Shown here: one piece after another, positions 11,341 to 23,161 of the stretch | How positions within the stretch are numbered: position 1 is the stretch's first letter | Layout: each line of letters begins with the position of its first letter | NCBI RefSeq assembly: GCF_020360975.1 | Contig: NW_025408684.1 | Coordinates: forward strand, 434,001-498,000 | Origin: Hirsutella rhossiliensis | Taxonomy: Eukaryota > Ascomycota > Sordariomycetes > Hypocreales > Ophiocordycipitaceae | Reading direction: 5' to 3' | Length of the DNA stretch: 64,000 nucleotides | The notes under the pieces: generated by a model | Seen by the model: the letters and a program-made list of their open reading frames with translations, nothing else | The model's database searches: none | What the model was told of the DNA's origin: nothing | Made by a program: the position numbers and the translations under genes

Positions 11341-11740
11341 TATACATTCGATATATAAGTATTGCAATTTATCCCGTAGCAAATCTCTATTCGGCTTAAC
11401 TAGCTAGTACTATGGGTATACAGGCCGTCTTTAGTAAATCCTTATAAAATTTCTGGTGCTTTACCTATAGAAAAGCGTACTTAAGGGCCCGAGCTAGTAA
11501 GGGAGGCCCCTACTAGGAGTTTATCCTACGCGAGGTGAGCGCAACGTACAAGACGAGTACCTAAAGATACTTAAGACTTCTTGCGGATGACTAAGAGGCA
11601 TAACATCTAATTAAATAAGGGGATTTTTATTAGAGAATCTAGGCCAAATAGTAACAAGCGCCTCGCTCCAGCCTAGCAGCTCACTTGTAGTCGGTACTTT
11701 ACCAAGCTTCCGAGCTTCCCTTTATTTATTTTTATTTTTA
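11341..11740. repeat. AT-rich island with RIP signature (transposon relic)
   Basis: A hand count over 11341-11640 gives about 43 TpA against 25 ApT, and about 15 CpA+TpG against 29 ApC+GpT. The indices are therefore near 1.7 and 0.5, well inside the range expected after repeat-induced point mutation. Stop codons are dense in all frames and no protein remnant can be read. The flanks are GC-rich. It is probably an old mutated transposon fragment, but the family cannot be named. The right end runs into a T-rich (ATTT)n tract at 11720-11750. Confidence 0.75.
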
Positions 11741-11874
11741 TTTTTGATTATCTGCATCACGCCCGACAACCCTGTGCTCCATCTTTTCCTCTGGTCCACG
11801 CACCGCCGGCCTTTACATTCGTTTGCTTCTCCCGCATCTCCCATCCCGGCGACCCACGAACCCCCCCCCTCGAG

Positions 11875-13142
11875 ATGCGCGCCCCCGCGTCGTCCACGCT
11901 CCTCGCCGCCGCCGGCCTGGCCCTCTGCTGCCTCGCCGCGGCAGGCCCGGCACCCGCGCCGACCCCCGCGCCCACGGCCGCCTTGGCCCGCCGCAACGAC
12001 TTGACCATCCGGCCCAGCGCCAGCTTCATGACGGTCGACCCCACGGCTCCCTGGGTCTCCGTCAATGACGAGGGCCAGCCCGTCAAGACGGTCACGCCCT
12101 CCGTGGCCACCGTCAGCGGCACCCCCTCGGTCGTCGACGGCGCGCCCCACGACCTCACGGCCTCCGTCTACTCCTGGACCAGCTACGGCCTCATCACCAC
12201 CAGCACCGGCGCGCCCCCGAACCCCACGGCCACAAAGGCCTCGACCCCCGAGGGCGCCTTTTCCCGCTGCTTCAACCAAAAGGACGACTTTGCGCCCTTT
12301 TGCCGCCCCTTGTACAACTCGACCCTCCTCACCAGCAACACCTTCTACAGTCCGCTCCCCCCTCTTTCCCTCTCTCACCCCCCCTCCCTCTCCTGACCCC
12401 TTCGCTAACCCTTGGCCAAGTCACTTGGGACCCCGACTTCTACAACCACACCCGCGACAACACCACCTACGAAGTCGCCGTCCGTCTCGACTACCTCAAC
12501 AAGACGAGCAATCAAATGATCAAGCTCGACACCTACGAACGCGTCCCCGCTCACTGGGGGTACTGGCCCTTCAAGCTCACCCCCGACCACCTCATGGGCC
12601 AGGCCTCTAACAACGTCACCATCACCCTCCTCGTCTCCCCCCACGGCAGTGGCGAGAAGAACCAGTCCGTCGCCCTGCCCGTCGTCCTTGCCCGCCCCAC
12701 CCTCGGGCCCCCGACTCCGAGCCTCCCCCCCAACCGCTCCGCCATCCTCATCGCCCTGCCCGTTTCCCTCGGCGCCTTTCTCCTCATCCTCGTCGGCCTC
12801 TGCCTCTGGCACCGCCAGACCCGCCGCATCAAGCTCGGCAACGTCATGGGCCGTGCCCGCCACGGCTACTCGGGCCGCGCCCACCGCCGCCTCTTCCGCT
12901 CCGCCCACGGCGCCGACAAGGATCGCGGCATCCAGCTTGACACGGCGCCCCTGTCCCCCCCGCCCGCCGACTACCGCGACGACGTCGACCGCCCCCGCCG
13001 TGACAGCGATGCCCTCGGCAGCCTCGCGGGAAGCCCCGTCAAGGACACCTTTGACGCCCAGGGCCCTGGCGCCGGCGATGGCAAGAATGCCTTTCGGGAC
13101 GAGATGAGGCGCCAGGCGCGGGAGAGGCGAGGCGGGTATTAA
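11875..13142 (+). CDS. Single-pass membrane glycoprotein, fungal-specific
   Basis: Two exons (11875-12349 and 12421-13142) encode 398 aa. The intron has a plain GTCCGC donor, a CTAAC branch-like sequence at about 12405 and an AAG acceptor; reading through it would stop after 26 bp. A signal peptide (about residues 1-24, ending in an Ala-rich stretch) leads to a lumenal or extracellular domain. This contains paired Cys (residues about 131 and 143) and several N-glycosylation sequons (NST, NHT, NTT, NKT, NVT, NQS). One membrane helix lies near residues 283-306, followed by a basic stop-transfer cluster (HRQTRRIK) and a disordered cytoplasmic tail. I recognise the ITWDPDFYN...VRLDYLN type of ectodomain from conserved hypothetical proteins of filamentous ascomycetes, but know no function. 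A wall- or surface-sensing role would be a guess. Confidence 0.85.
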
Positions 13143-13808
13143 TCGACTTTCCGACCTGGTGCACCCCGTCTTCGTCTCTATTTTCAGGTTAACTTGCGCG
13201 CCTTCTTTTCTTCTCTCGGCTGGGTCTAGGAGTTTCGGGGCCGGGGGGTGGTGGAGAGTCATTTGTGTGCCACAATGTGCCATCTACGCAGCAATGCATC
13301 ACCAACGCATGGGGAACAAGAGGAACATGAAACGATTCGGACGCTTCTTCTATAATGAGATTAATGTTCAGATCTGGACAGGGCACGTGGCGCCTGGCGC
13401 ATATCATCGACGAGACCATAATAATACATCTAACAACAACGCCTCGCCTCACCCAATGTTTCCCTTCCTACCACCTGCCAATTCCCTTTTCCATGTTCCA
13501 TGTTTCTCTGCCCCCTTCAAAAGCAAAATATCAAGTAGACCCCTGTGTACCGCCCTCTGCCCAGATAAAAAAGACGCCAAGCCTTTTCTGTTGCCTGGGG
13601 TATATATTGCAGCAAAAGAGCAAAAGACGTCCGTCCGTCCGGCTGCGCCCCTCCTCCTTCTTGAATGATGGAACTGCCAAAAGCAACATGGCCACATGAA
13701 GAATGGGGGGGAAAGAGTAAAGAGGAAAAAAGAGCAGACAAACGCCAATCTTCACACTGGTCCGCGCGCACGAGGCGCATGACCCGGGCACCCTCAGTCT
13801 TGTCTTCG
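13143..13808. other. Convergent 3' spacer
   Basis: This is the shared 3' region of the membrane glycoprotein gene and the JmjC gene. No gene or repeat is apparent. Confidence 0.4.
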
Positions 13809-15545
13809 TTACGCCTTGATTCGTTTCGCGTCCCTCTCCTCCATCGACGCCTTCATCACACCTCCATTTTCCTCCTCGTCAAGCAGACGTTCCCCGCACG
13901 CTGGTGGTCCGTCGAGCAAGGGGCGCTTCTGGAGGCACTCGAGTGGCACGATTCGGCCGTCGTCGCCATAGGCCGCGCACAGGTCGAGCCTCTCCTCGCC
14001 CTCGGCCAGCGGCCTCATGAACGCCGCAGGGATGGCCGTCGCCAACCGGCAGCTCTCTTGGCACGGTTGGTACGAGTCCGTGTTCCAATACCCGTCGGCG
14101 TAGTTCCTGGCCTCGGCAATGGTATATCCCGTGCTGAAGCCCTCGTGGTAGGCGTCCGGCAGGATGACAATCGTCTCGCCGGGCCGTTGGTCGACCATGC
14201 GGTACGGGATGCCGAGCTTGTCGAGCTTGTCCGGGAAGAAGAACTCGGCGCGGTGGCGCATGAATTGTGAGCAGCCCGCACCACGGCCGAGGGCCTTTTC
14301 GGCCGTGTCGACGGCGGTGGCGGGAACGACGACCCAGATCTTGCGGCCCCTGTACAAATGGTTGAGCGAGGCCAGGCGGAAATCCTCGGCGTGGATCTGG
14401 AACGTCGCGCCAAAGTGTGGGCCACTCTCGTAGACGTAGGGAGTGTGGATTCCGGGAATGATGGCCTTTGTGTGGTCGAGCTTGTCGCCCTTGAGGGGGT
14501 GGATGGGGCTCCGCTCCGGCACGCCCGCCTCGAGTCTCTGCCTCGCCGTCCAGGCGGGCACATCCACTCTATAGCGAACGTTCCGCATCTGCCTGTCCCG
14601 GTTGCTTCGAAAGAGCCGCTTGAGGTTCTTGAAGGCCAAGTCGACGCTGTCGGAGAAGTCGGGACCAGCCTGCGACCAGCTGAACTCGCCGTCTGATGGC
14701 AGTGTGCTAACCTGCCAAAAGGTCGTCTTCCTGATCTGCTTAACCTTGTAGGCGTTGGCGGGGACCTTTTTGACGGGCTTTTCCGGGAGTGGATCGTGCA
14801 AGCCGTCTGGGATGGAGACCTTGAAGCAGCCATCGCCTTGGACGCCAAGCGTCCTGGCGTAAGCCAGAACCGCCGGAAAGTCTTGCCACTGAGAAGGCGT
14901 GGGCTTGAGGCGCAGTATGCGATGGCCCTCGACATCATCATACCCGTGTTCGATGTGGAAGCCGGGGGCGATGCGTTGCGGGACTGTCGTCGGATGGTCG
15001 GCCTCGGACCCGCCTGCTAAAGAGTCGCCTAATGGCCAAGAGGGTTGTGTCACCGCTCCGTCGACATTGCCATTGGTTTCTTCTGGACACGGTGGTGTCG
15101 CTGTGCTGACCAGTTGGTTCTCCGCCGCCTCTGGTTGCGAGCCACCCGGGCCCATGAACCACTGGCTCCGATGCGGAGGCGATACGGCGGGGAAAGGACT
15201 GGGGGGGAGACGGGGCGGCGGGGCGAGGGCAGGCGATGGGCCTGAGGCTGAGGTGGAGGTGGATGGGTGGTGCGGGACGGATTCGGCGTTACGGGTAACG
15301 TCTGCAGATGAGGTGCCAGTCCCGGCATCCAAAGGCCGCTGGATGGCGTGTTGGTCCTGATGCGCCGCCTCCGGGCTGTTGACGAGGCCGAGGTTGGGAC
15401 CAACAGGGGTTCGGTCATGGTCGCCAATGGCAGTGGGGGTCGCCATGCCATGCGGTCCGTCTACCGAAGGCTGTTGCGCGCTGCCGAACGTGAGTGGTCT
15501 GCCGGGCTCGATTCGCGCGTCGCCACCGCCTTGCGGCGACGCCAT
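13809..15545 (-). CDS. JmjN/JmjC-domain protein, putative histone lysine demethylase
   Basis: A single intronless ORF of 578 aa. The first ~195 residues are Pro/Ser/Gly-rich and probably disordered. A JmjN-like segment follows (about 197-250, with ILRLKPTPSQWQDFPAVLAY). The JmjC domain (about 365-490) contains YVYESGPHFGATFQIHAED. The Fe(II) ligands are His and Glu in IHAE, plus His in AYHEGFSTGYTIAEA. Lys in RGRKIW is the likely 2-oxoglutarate contact. The layout is KDM4/Rph1-like but lacks PHD, Tudor or zinc-finger reader modules, so chromatin targeting must come from the N-terminus or a partner. Activity is plausible because the ligands are present; the substrate is not known. The first in-frame ATG is at 15545. 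Confidence 0.88.
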   Translation of the reverse strand: MASPQGGGDARIEPGRPLTFGSAQQPSVDGPHGMATPTAIGDHDRTPVGPNLGLVNSPEAAHQDQHAIQRPLDAGTGTSSADVTRNAESVPHHPSTSTSASGPSPALAPPPRLPPSPFPAVSPPHRSQWFMGPGGSQPEAAENQLVSTATPPCPEETNGNVDGAVTQPSWPLGDSLAGGSEADHPTTVPQRIAPGFHIEHGYDDVEGHRILRLKPTPSQWQDFPAVLAYARTLGVQGDGCFKVSIPDGLHDPLPEKPVKKVPANAYKVKQIRKTTFWQVSTLPSDGEFSWSQAGPDFSDSVDLAFKNLKRLFRSNRDRQMRNVRYRVDVPAWTARQRLEAGVPERSPIHPLKGDKLDHTKAIIPGIHTPYVYESGPHFGATFQIHAEDFRLASLNHLYRGRKIWVVVPATAVDTAEKALGRGAGCSQFMRHRAEFFFPDKLDKLGIPYRMVDQRPGETIVILPDAYHEGFSTGYTIAEARNYADGYWNTDSYQPCQESCRLATAIPAAFMRPLAEGEERLDLCAAYGDDGRIVPLECLQKRPLLDGPPACGERLLDEEENGGVMKASMEERDAKRIKA

Positions 15546-15755
15546 CACGTCCTCTCGCTTTGAAGACGACTCGCTCTGCTTCTCCTATCGATGTCGCCGG
15601 GTCCAATCGGGTTTGTCTGTCCTGGGAGACTTGGCGGGGCCACTGTGTCGGCGACAGTACCTCGACGAGTCGGCGGCAGGGTCTCGTCGTTCAAGACAAA
15701 AAATCCTCCAATGTGAGGGTTGCGCAGGAGGAAAGAAGCGGCTCTGGCGCCCGAG

Positions 15756-15803
15756 GCCTGCGACGGGCAAGGCCTGCGACGGGCAAGACCTGCGACGGGC
15801 AAG
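15756..15803. repeat. 16-bp minisatellite, 3 copies
   Basis: The unit GCCTGCGACGGGCAAG occurs three times head to tail, the third copy with one change (A for the first G). It lies about 210 bp upstream of the JmjC start codon. Confidence 0.9.
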
Positions 15804-16245
15804 GCTCGGGAAGAGCGACGGTGGGGAATGGCGCCGGAGAGAGCGCGGCTGGGTGGGAGCCGATGACCTGCAAGCGGGAACGGAACAGACGACGGTGGTG
15901 AGCAGGATCGGCCTGCATCCCTAGTGCAGTGATGCTGTCTCCTTCAGCCGGCAGAACAGGAGAAGCAGCAGCGGCGAGCGGAGAGGACTGTAGAGAGACG
16001 GTGTGTGTCTTCGTTTACCGTCGTCGCAGAATGCAAGACGACCAAAACGTGGGGGCGGGTCTCGACTGTCGTACAGACAGAGCACCCCTGCCTGGCCTCC
16101 TTCCTCTTTGGCTCACCTCTTTTTGCCCTCCTTGGTGGGGTAACCGTAAACGACAGGGGCGTGTGGAGACTGGCGTTCCGATCTCTGGGCGTCGCTGCCC
16201 CGAGAGTAGCATATCTAGGTGCCTTGCATATACGTGCTACTTGCA

Positions 16246-16284
16246 CAGGTGCCGGCTACAGGCGCCGGCTACAGGCGCCGGCTA
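16246..16284. repeat. 13-bp minisatellite, 3 copies
   Basis: The unit CAGGCGCCGGCTA occurs three times head to tail, the first with a single T-for-C change. Each unit contains the palindrome GGCGCC or its GGTGCC variant. Confidence 0.9.
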
Positions 16285-17361
16285 CACATTTACTGTGCAC
16301 GTGGACTGCCAACGACCTCGCGAGAAAGACACAGCCCTGCAAACGCTCGCCTGTTCAATCACCCCTTTACAAAAAGTCCAGCTCCATCTTTGAAGCCGTG
16401 AAAAAACCTGTATTCGCCCACCGTGTCGGCTGTTCCGGGGGCCATCGAAAGGGACAGTGCGACAGTGCCCCTGGCAAGTGAGTTATCTCGCACTGTCCAG
16501 TACAGGTACCCAGAACCCGAGGAACCACCTGCATACCGGTAGGCAAACAACGGGGGTTGGCTCTGCCGGGCATCCCGTCGCCTCCCAAGGCAATGCCGCA
16601 TCCGCATGCACCCTGCGCCGGTCTGGGATCACAGATGAATCTGCGCTGCCTGGACAATATCCACCCGAACAGCACTGTTCTCATCGCTCACGTTGCACAG
16701 CAGCAGCCTTTTGCCATATTGCCTGGGAGCCTCGCGCTATGCCCTGGCACACGCTGGCGGCCCTTGAAGCTCAAACATGTTGATTCTGCTCAACCAGTCG
16801 TCCCCTGGAAGCCGTAACGCATTCATCTGACGAACCCATTCAATCAATACTTCATAGCTGATAATCAGCATCATCCCTCTTATTCATCTGCTGGCCCTCA
16901 GTGTAAACACTGTGGCCTCGAACCATCACTTGCCAGCCACCTCACACCGCCTCCTACCAACATCGTGTCCATTCAACCCTGGGAGAGCCCGTCTCCTGTC
17001 GCCTGACAGCGAGCATGCTTCCACCCGGCTCGAGTCGGCGCCCGAGCACACTTCCATACCCAATCGAGGCTTGCCTTCACCCAGGTCGGGCCTTCATTTC
17101 CCCGACTCGCTTCCACCGCCTGCTCCGTCAACCATTAAAATACTGTCACCATGACCACAAGAGACGTAGCGTAAGGGGCATACAAACACAAAGCACATGG
17201 GGTATCAACAGAAGTTCAAGTTGCATCACACAGAAAAGAAGCCATCGAGCCCATCCAAGGGCATCGTGGAGGCGCTGGGCCAAGAATTACCTCTTTGACA
17301 ACAGGCTCGTGTGGTGTGCAGCATGCTCACGGTCATGGGGCAGCGTGCGTCCCGAGCCACA

Positions 17362-20240
17362 TCATGAGAACTCGTCGGCGCCGTTGCTCGCTGAGAAGCT
17401 GCCTACCCGCAAGGGGAGCTCCTTTGTCTCGCGGGCAATATCGAAGGCAATGGGTGGTAGGCTCTGCGCCCACATGCGCCAGTCGCGGTCGCCTTGGCCG
17501 ACGCCCGAGTCCGCCAGGTCTCGACCGCGCTGGCTGGCATCGATGAGTCTCTCTCGGCTGCTGTCGAGCCGCAAAACCTCGTTGCCACAGTTATTGGCAT
17601 TGGCTTCCGCGACAATCTTGCTCACAGTTGCGCTGATCGATTCAACGTCGTCGGTGATTTGCCAAATGTCGGCGTCGCCGCGAACACAATTCACCAGGCT
17701 CTGGACAGCCGACACCAGAAGCGCAGTCTGGTCGTCGAGGTAGATCTGAACTACCGTCAGCTGCGTCGACGGAAGATCAGAAGCCACCCTAGGTGCCGTA
17801 AGCGTGTACCTTGAAGTCGTCGGCTCGGCCGCCACGTTGTTGCATCCCGTAGCCGGCCGAGACGCCCTTGTTGAGTCCCATGTAAGCGAGCCCCTTCGTC
17901 AAGGCGTTTGCTCCACCCTCTGGATACCGCTCAACCGACTCCCGGGGGGAGCTGACGGGGCTGTACGCCGAAGACTCGGCACTCGCGCGGATTCCCCCGA
18001 TGCCCTGGAAGGGGGGAGGGGGAGGGAGGTTGCCCTGGGCAGAGGTCTGCGTCGTGCTGCGAGGCGAGAAGAAGTTCGAGTCGACGGGGGTGATGGTGCC
18101 GTCGTCGTCGTCCTCCAGCTCGCCCGAGGGTGTGGTTCGGATCTTGACAACCCGGAGGAGGTCGACAATGGCCGCCGTGAGATGCGAGGCCGCCGCGTCG
18201 ACGAGGGAGACGGGGGAGATGCCAGCGCCGCCTGCAAAGTTCTTGGTGGCCGTGATGAGGCCGTTGGCGGTCGACGACACCTTTGCCTTGAGCCTGCTCT
18301 GTTGTTGGACCAGCTCCTCGTCGTTGGGCGCCGACTCGTCGACATCTCTCGTAATGCGGCGCACGCTGACCACGACCAACTTCATGGCGTCAATCGCCTT
18401 GTCTGGCGTCTCCTTGCGGGCTGTGTGGAGCAGCTCGTCAATGGCCGTCTGAAACTTGACGACGTGCACGTCCTTGACAAGCCCGTTGCCGTCCAGAAAT
18501 CCCTGATCTCGAACATATTTGGCCGCGTCGTGCTCCATTGCCAGGCCGAGAGACGAGGCACGCATGTTCCTGAGCTGAGTCTTTGTGCGCGCGTACCGGT
18601 TTCTCCACTCGCGCACCTCGCGCTCGAGGTTCTCGATCGTCTTCTCCATCTCGGCCTGTTTCTCGTACGTCGCGCCGCTTTGCTGCGACAGCGCTCTCAT
18701 CTCGCGCAAAAACTCCTGAGCCTCTCGTCGGACCTCCTCTGTTACTTGCCGCTGCTGCCTCAGAGACTCGCGGAGTTCGTCGTTGTCACGTTGCAGCTCG
18801 GAGCTTGCATTTGCCGAGCGGGCGCCTCGTGACGATGACTGCAGAGCGGACAGCTCGTCCTGGAGCTGCCGAGTTTCTTGATCGTGATCGTCGCGCACGC
18901 GGTCCAGCTGCTGTTTCATCGTCTTGTTAAGATTCTGGGCTTCGGCCAACTTGTTCTCCAGGTTCAGGCGGATATCAGCCCATTCTTGCTTCTCGAGGTT
19001 CACGGCCGTTGCCCGCGACCTCTCCCCGTCCAGTACGCTGCTCATCTCTTCTTGCCTCTTCTTCATTGTGTCTTGCGCATGATCAAGCTTCTCCTGCAGC
19101 TCCCGTACTTGGGCCTGGTAATCTTGGATGAGTTTCTTGTCCGCCTGCGAATGAGTTAGTCCATGGACTCTCTGCCATCAAGGGAGAGTGGCCACCAACC
19201 TCCGAGGTCTCGCCGCTCGCGCCGTTGCGCCTGCTCTCGTTGGTGACTCGTTCCAGCCCAAAGACGTCGGCTCCATCCTCGTCGGCGCCGTTGTCATCAT
19301 CCTCCTCCAGCATAGTGCTCTTGTTGGGGACAATCGTGTTGTTCTGGTTCAACTGCTTCTGCATCGGGCGCCCATAGTCCCCGTTGGCCACGCCGGGAGA
19401 GGGCGGTATGCCAAAGGCGTCGCCGGAGGGAGGGCCACGGACAGAGCTTGCGTCGGAGGGCCGGCGCATCCGGCTCTGGCCTCTGGGCGGATACATGTTG
19501 CCATTAACAGGTGTACCCATCCGACTCATTGGGCCGCCGCCGCGCATCGACATGGCGCTACCAATCCTCGGAACGTCGCCGTCGACGAAGTGAGGAAACC
19601 TCCGCTCGAGCTCATGAAAGACGTCGGCGGCAAGATCCCGGAAGCGCGGAGGCCCCAGGGAGGAGAGTCTCTGGCGCGCCTGGTTACGCTTGGGATGGAA
19701 CGTCTTTTCGGGGAGGAGAAAGTTGGGGGGCCCGTTGGGGGCATTCTGGGGCGCCCGTGCCGTGGCCTGGCGGCGGATCAGCTCGTCGAAAACATCGGTG
19801 CTGAGCTCGTGGAACTGGACCGACGAGAGTCGCAGGAGCTTGTCGCGGGCCTTGTTGGGCTGCTGGCGGCTGTTGGCGTCACGGGCGTTGAGGAAGGTCT
19901 TGAGGGCAAGGTAGTGTTCGTTGAGGACGGACTCGTCAATGTCGGTGCGAGTGCTGTTGCGATTGCCTTCGCTGCGGGCCGAGTACATGTTTGTGCCATT
20001 GCTGGAGCGGCCGATGGAGGGGGGTGGCGACGGCCCTCCGTTGCTCCTGGGCGCCGAGGGGAATCCATTCATGCTCATGTTCCCGTTGAAGCCGCCCGAG
20101 GGGGGTGGCGAGGCAAGATTGCCACGATGGCTGGGGTAAGGGCCGCCTTCTTCCGTCGAGGGCACCTTTGAGGAAAAAGACCATTCGCTTCCGCCTACGG
20201 AGATGGGAGACAGCGGCGCATTGCGGCCACCGGCGCTCAT
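17362..20240 (-). CDS. SPA2: Polarisome scaffold protein SPA2
   Basis: SPA2 organises the polarisome at hyphal tips, recruiting formin and MAPK components. Three exons (20240-19200, 19144-17810, 17745-17362; introns 55 and 64 bp) give 919 aa. The N-terminus (SPISVGGSEWS) is typical of SPA2 orthologues. Two Spa2-homology (GIT) repeats are visible at about residues 125-160 and 180-215: RDKLLRLSSVQFHELSTDVF and RQRLSSLGPPRFRDLAADVF. A long coiled coil (about 355-525) and a conserved C-terminal helical domain (IYLDDQTALLVSAVQSLV) follow. The last intron is needed to reach that domain; otherwise the frame stops at once. ATG 20240 is the first in-frame ATG. Confidence 0.95.
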
Positions 20241-23161
20241 GATCGGGGAGAGTGAAGGGCAGGGAGGAATGTTGCGCGAGGAAAGACTTCGGCCGGCCAG
20301 AAGCCGCTGCTCCCACGGCGGGTGCGTCCTGGCGTCCGTTCCCCACACGCCTGCACTGCCCCCTGTGGCTCACAGATCGAGCCTGGTAGGGGAGGTACCG
20401 GGAAGGACCGTCCACTGAGCCGGGTGGCCAGGTACCTGCACACTGTTTTCGCAGCAAAAGCTACCTCCTGTTTTGCTTGCTTGCTTTTGGGGTGGGTGCG
20501 TCAGGCACACTGGAATAGGCTCGGAGGAGGGGGGGGATCAAGGGGGGGTGAGCTCGTGGAGATGAGGGACAAAGGTCGGAGCAAAGGCAGCAAATAAGCA
20601 GCCGCTAGATGGATCCTTGGTTCAGCCCGCGTCCGTCGCTGGTGCAGAGCCCCGATGGCTGTCGTTATTTTGCCCCTCGCCGTTTGCCGTTTGATGATGG
20701 CTTTTTGGCCCAGAGCTGTGGGAGAGCGGGCGACAGGAATTCCGCGACGCGGCAGCAAAGCGTGTGAAACGGACAGTGCGCGTAGCAGGGCCAGGACTGT
20801 AGCGGACGATGGATTTCGATGGGCAGCGCGTCGCAGGGGCCAAAGGGGGGGAGGAGGAGGGAGGCGAGGACCTGTCTCGTTGGCAGTCGAGGTGGCCAAC
20901 GGGAAATGAGCCTTTCTTTTTCTTTGCTGGCTGGGCGAATGATATTTGACGAAGAACTTGCAATCTCTGCCCGCCCAGGCCGACGGGACAAAAGAAGACG
21001 GATGACACGATCCCGGCGGGAAGGTGGACGAGTTGGCGAGAACAGGGGCGAGTCGGGGTGAGCAAAGAACTGTTTTTGGTTGACAGCGAGAGGAGAAGAA
21101 GCGAGAGTGGAAGCTGGCGCTCGCAGCGCTGGGCCAGGTCGCGGTGTGTACCTTCTTACCTGGCGATTAAGTATAAAATAGACCTGGACACTGCGTCGGG
21201 TTCCTGCAAGTTGGTCGCTCCAGGGAGGAGCAAGGGCCGCTTGGATTGAATGAGATGCTAGACAGGGTACAAAGGAGCTAGGTACCGCTTAGGTCTCTGT
21301 ACAGCACGAGATCCATTCGAATGGAGCGTTGCATTGGGCATGGCATGTAGCAAATATTAAAAAAGCACGCCAAAACGCCGCCGTTTGCCTACTAGCTCAG
21401 ACGAAAGCTCCGGGCGGTGTTTGTGTGCCCGTCAATGCCGCTGCGTTTGTCTTGTGTCAGTGGGTGCACAGTACTGTACTGTACGGTCCAGTGGTGCAGT
21501 CAGTGAGATCAGGCAAGATCAGGTACATAAGTACGGAGTACTACAGTACCTACAGATACACACAGTCGCCCCCCCCCCTTTTTCATCTCCCCTTTTCTTC
21601 CTCCCGGGACGCTTGCCTGGCTGGGCTGTCCTCCCTACAGCATGGGTGCACCATCCTGACCCGCCCATGGGCTTGCTCGTTCCCCACCGCCGCCACGTCG
21701 TTGCTAAGCGCCATCGCCATCTATCGCGCCCACGAACGCCTCCACTGATTTGTCGGTTGGAGCAGCCCGTTGCTGCGCTAGCCCAGGCATTCGAGTTTCT
21801 TCCCGAACCGTCGGCGGCGATGCCTCGGTCTGTCAGGCCCAGGAAACGCCAATTCCAATCCTGCCGGACGAACGCAACCCCCTTCGGCAGGGAGGCCGGG
21901 GATGCCAGACAAAGGGAGGCCTGAGTGGAGGAGAGCAAGCATCAAAGGGAGAAGGGCGACCTCGGCAGCGCCGCCCAGAGCTCGCTGTAAGCTGCATGCA
22001 AGCCGGGGTCCGCGACGCCGTGAGCCCTCCAACTCTCGCTCCGTCCGTCGTCTGGCGCATATTGCGGTTCCGACAGCTTTGGATCCAACCAAAGCTGTAA
22101 TGTAGTACCTTTATGCCCCCACCCTCATCTCGCAAATGTCCGTCCCAAGTCGGGACCGTGATGCATCCCGGAACCCACGCCCGCTGATTAGCGTGGGCCA
22201 AGCCAACTGGGGTGGGTGACTTGTCTAATATAAGCAATCCAAGGTACAGTACGCACCGTACGCTGTTTCGTAGGGTGACAGGTTGAGGGAACTGGCATAC
22301 ATACGTACATGGATAGCACCGACTCGTCTTCATCCCTTGCCGAGGTAATTCTCCGCGCCTTGCCCCGTAGGCACCTAGTTGGGCAAGGAACGCAGGTAGA
22401 CGGGGGACATGTCATGCTGCAGACCCTCCTCAAGGGTGAACCACTTCCGGCTGGGTGTCCTCCGTCAACGCGGGCCTTTTGACATTTCTGACATCCCGAG
22501 ACGCGTGGGACGTGCTGCAGATAAGAATCGTCAGACGCCCTTTATTAGCTATGCACATGGGCGATTCGGCCCCGAGATGCAGCTCATGGCGGCCGGCGCC
22601 GGTCTCAGCCGCGATACATGGAAATGAACCGACGCCATTCTCTCTCGAGCAGTTCCTACTTGATTATACAAACAATTCCCATGGTACATAGGGTGAGGCC
22701 CAGATGATTGCTCACTTCTTCGCAGCAGAAGGGTTAACTAGGCCCCTTTTTTGTGTGTGTGAGGCCACGAGGCCGTCCGCCCAGTTTGGCAAAAAAGTGG
22801 CGCTCGTCCTTCCCACAGCTGGTCATGGACGCACCATTGAAATGGGCGTCGACTACTCGGAGGCCGAGTCGTTGGCGGCGAAGTAGGTCTCGGTGTCGGG
22901 CCCGGATCGCCTGGGCTCTCTATCGGTGGCCATGTACAACCATCGGACAGTGCAAAAGGGACTGCCGGCGACATCCCCCATCCTCGCCCGCAAACATTGC
23001 GAATCTCTGCCGTACTATACCTTGCAATGGCACGCTCCCAAGCCCATAACGCCAGCTCTGGCACAAAATCGCCTTCAGAGGGGGGCCGGCCCCTTTCGGC
23101 CGAGTCTCGGCTCGAGTCCCCATTTCCCTCCTGTGCAAGAGAAATCAAGAAAACAAATCCA
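20241..23161. other. Long spacer between SPA2 and SSU72
   Basis: About 2.9 kb with no supportable gene. It begins with the SPA2 promoter, GC-rich and purine-rich on the + strand. A GTAC-rich patch with a TACGGAGTA word lies at about 21470-21560. I see no transposon protein remnant. The right end is the 3' flank of SSU72. Confidence 0.4.

Larger units (their letters stand above)
15546..17361. other. Spacer between JmjC and SPA2 genes
   Basis: This holds the promoter of the JmjC gene and the 3' flank of SPA2. Apart from two short perfect or near-perfect tandem repeats (15756-15803 and 16246-16284) I see nothing that supports a gene. Confidence 0.4.

Noticed and set aside
17804..18832. 342-codon + strand frame
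   Set aside because: Antisense shadow of the SPA2 coiled-coil exon.
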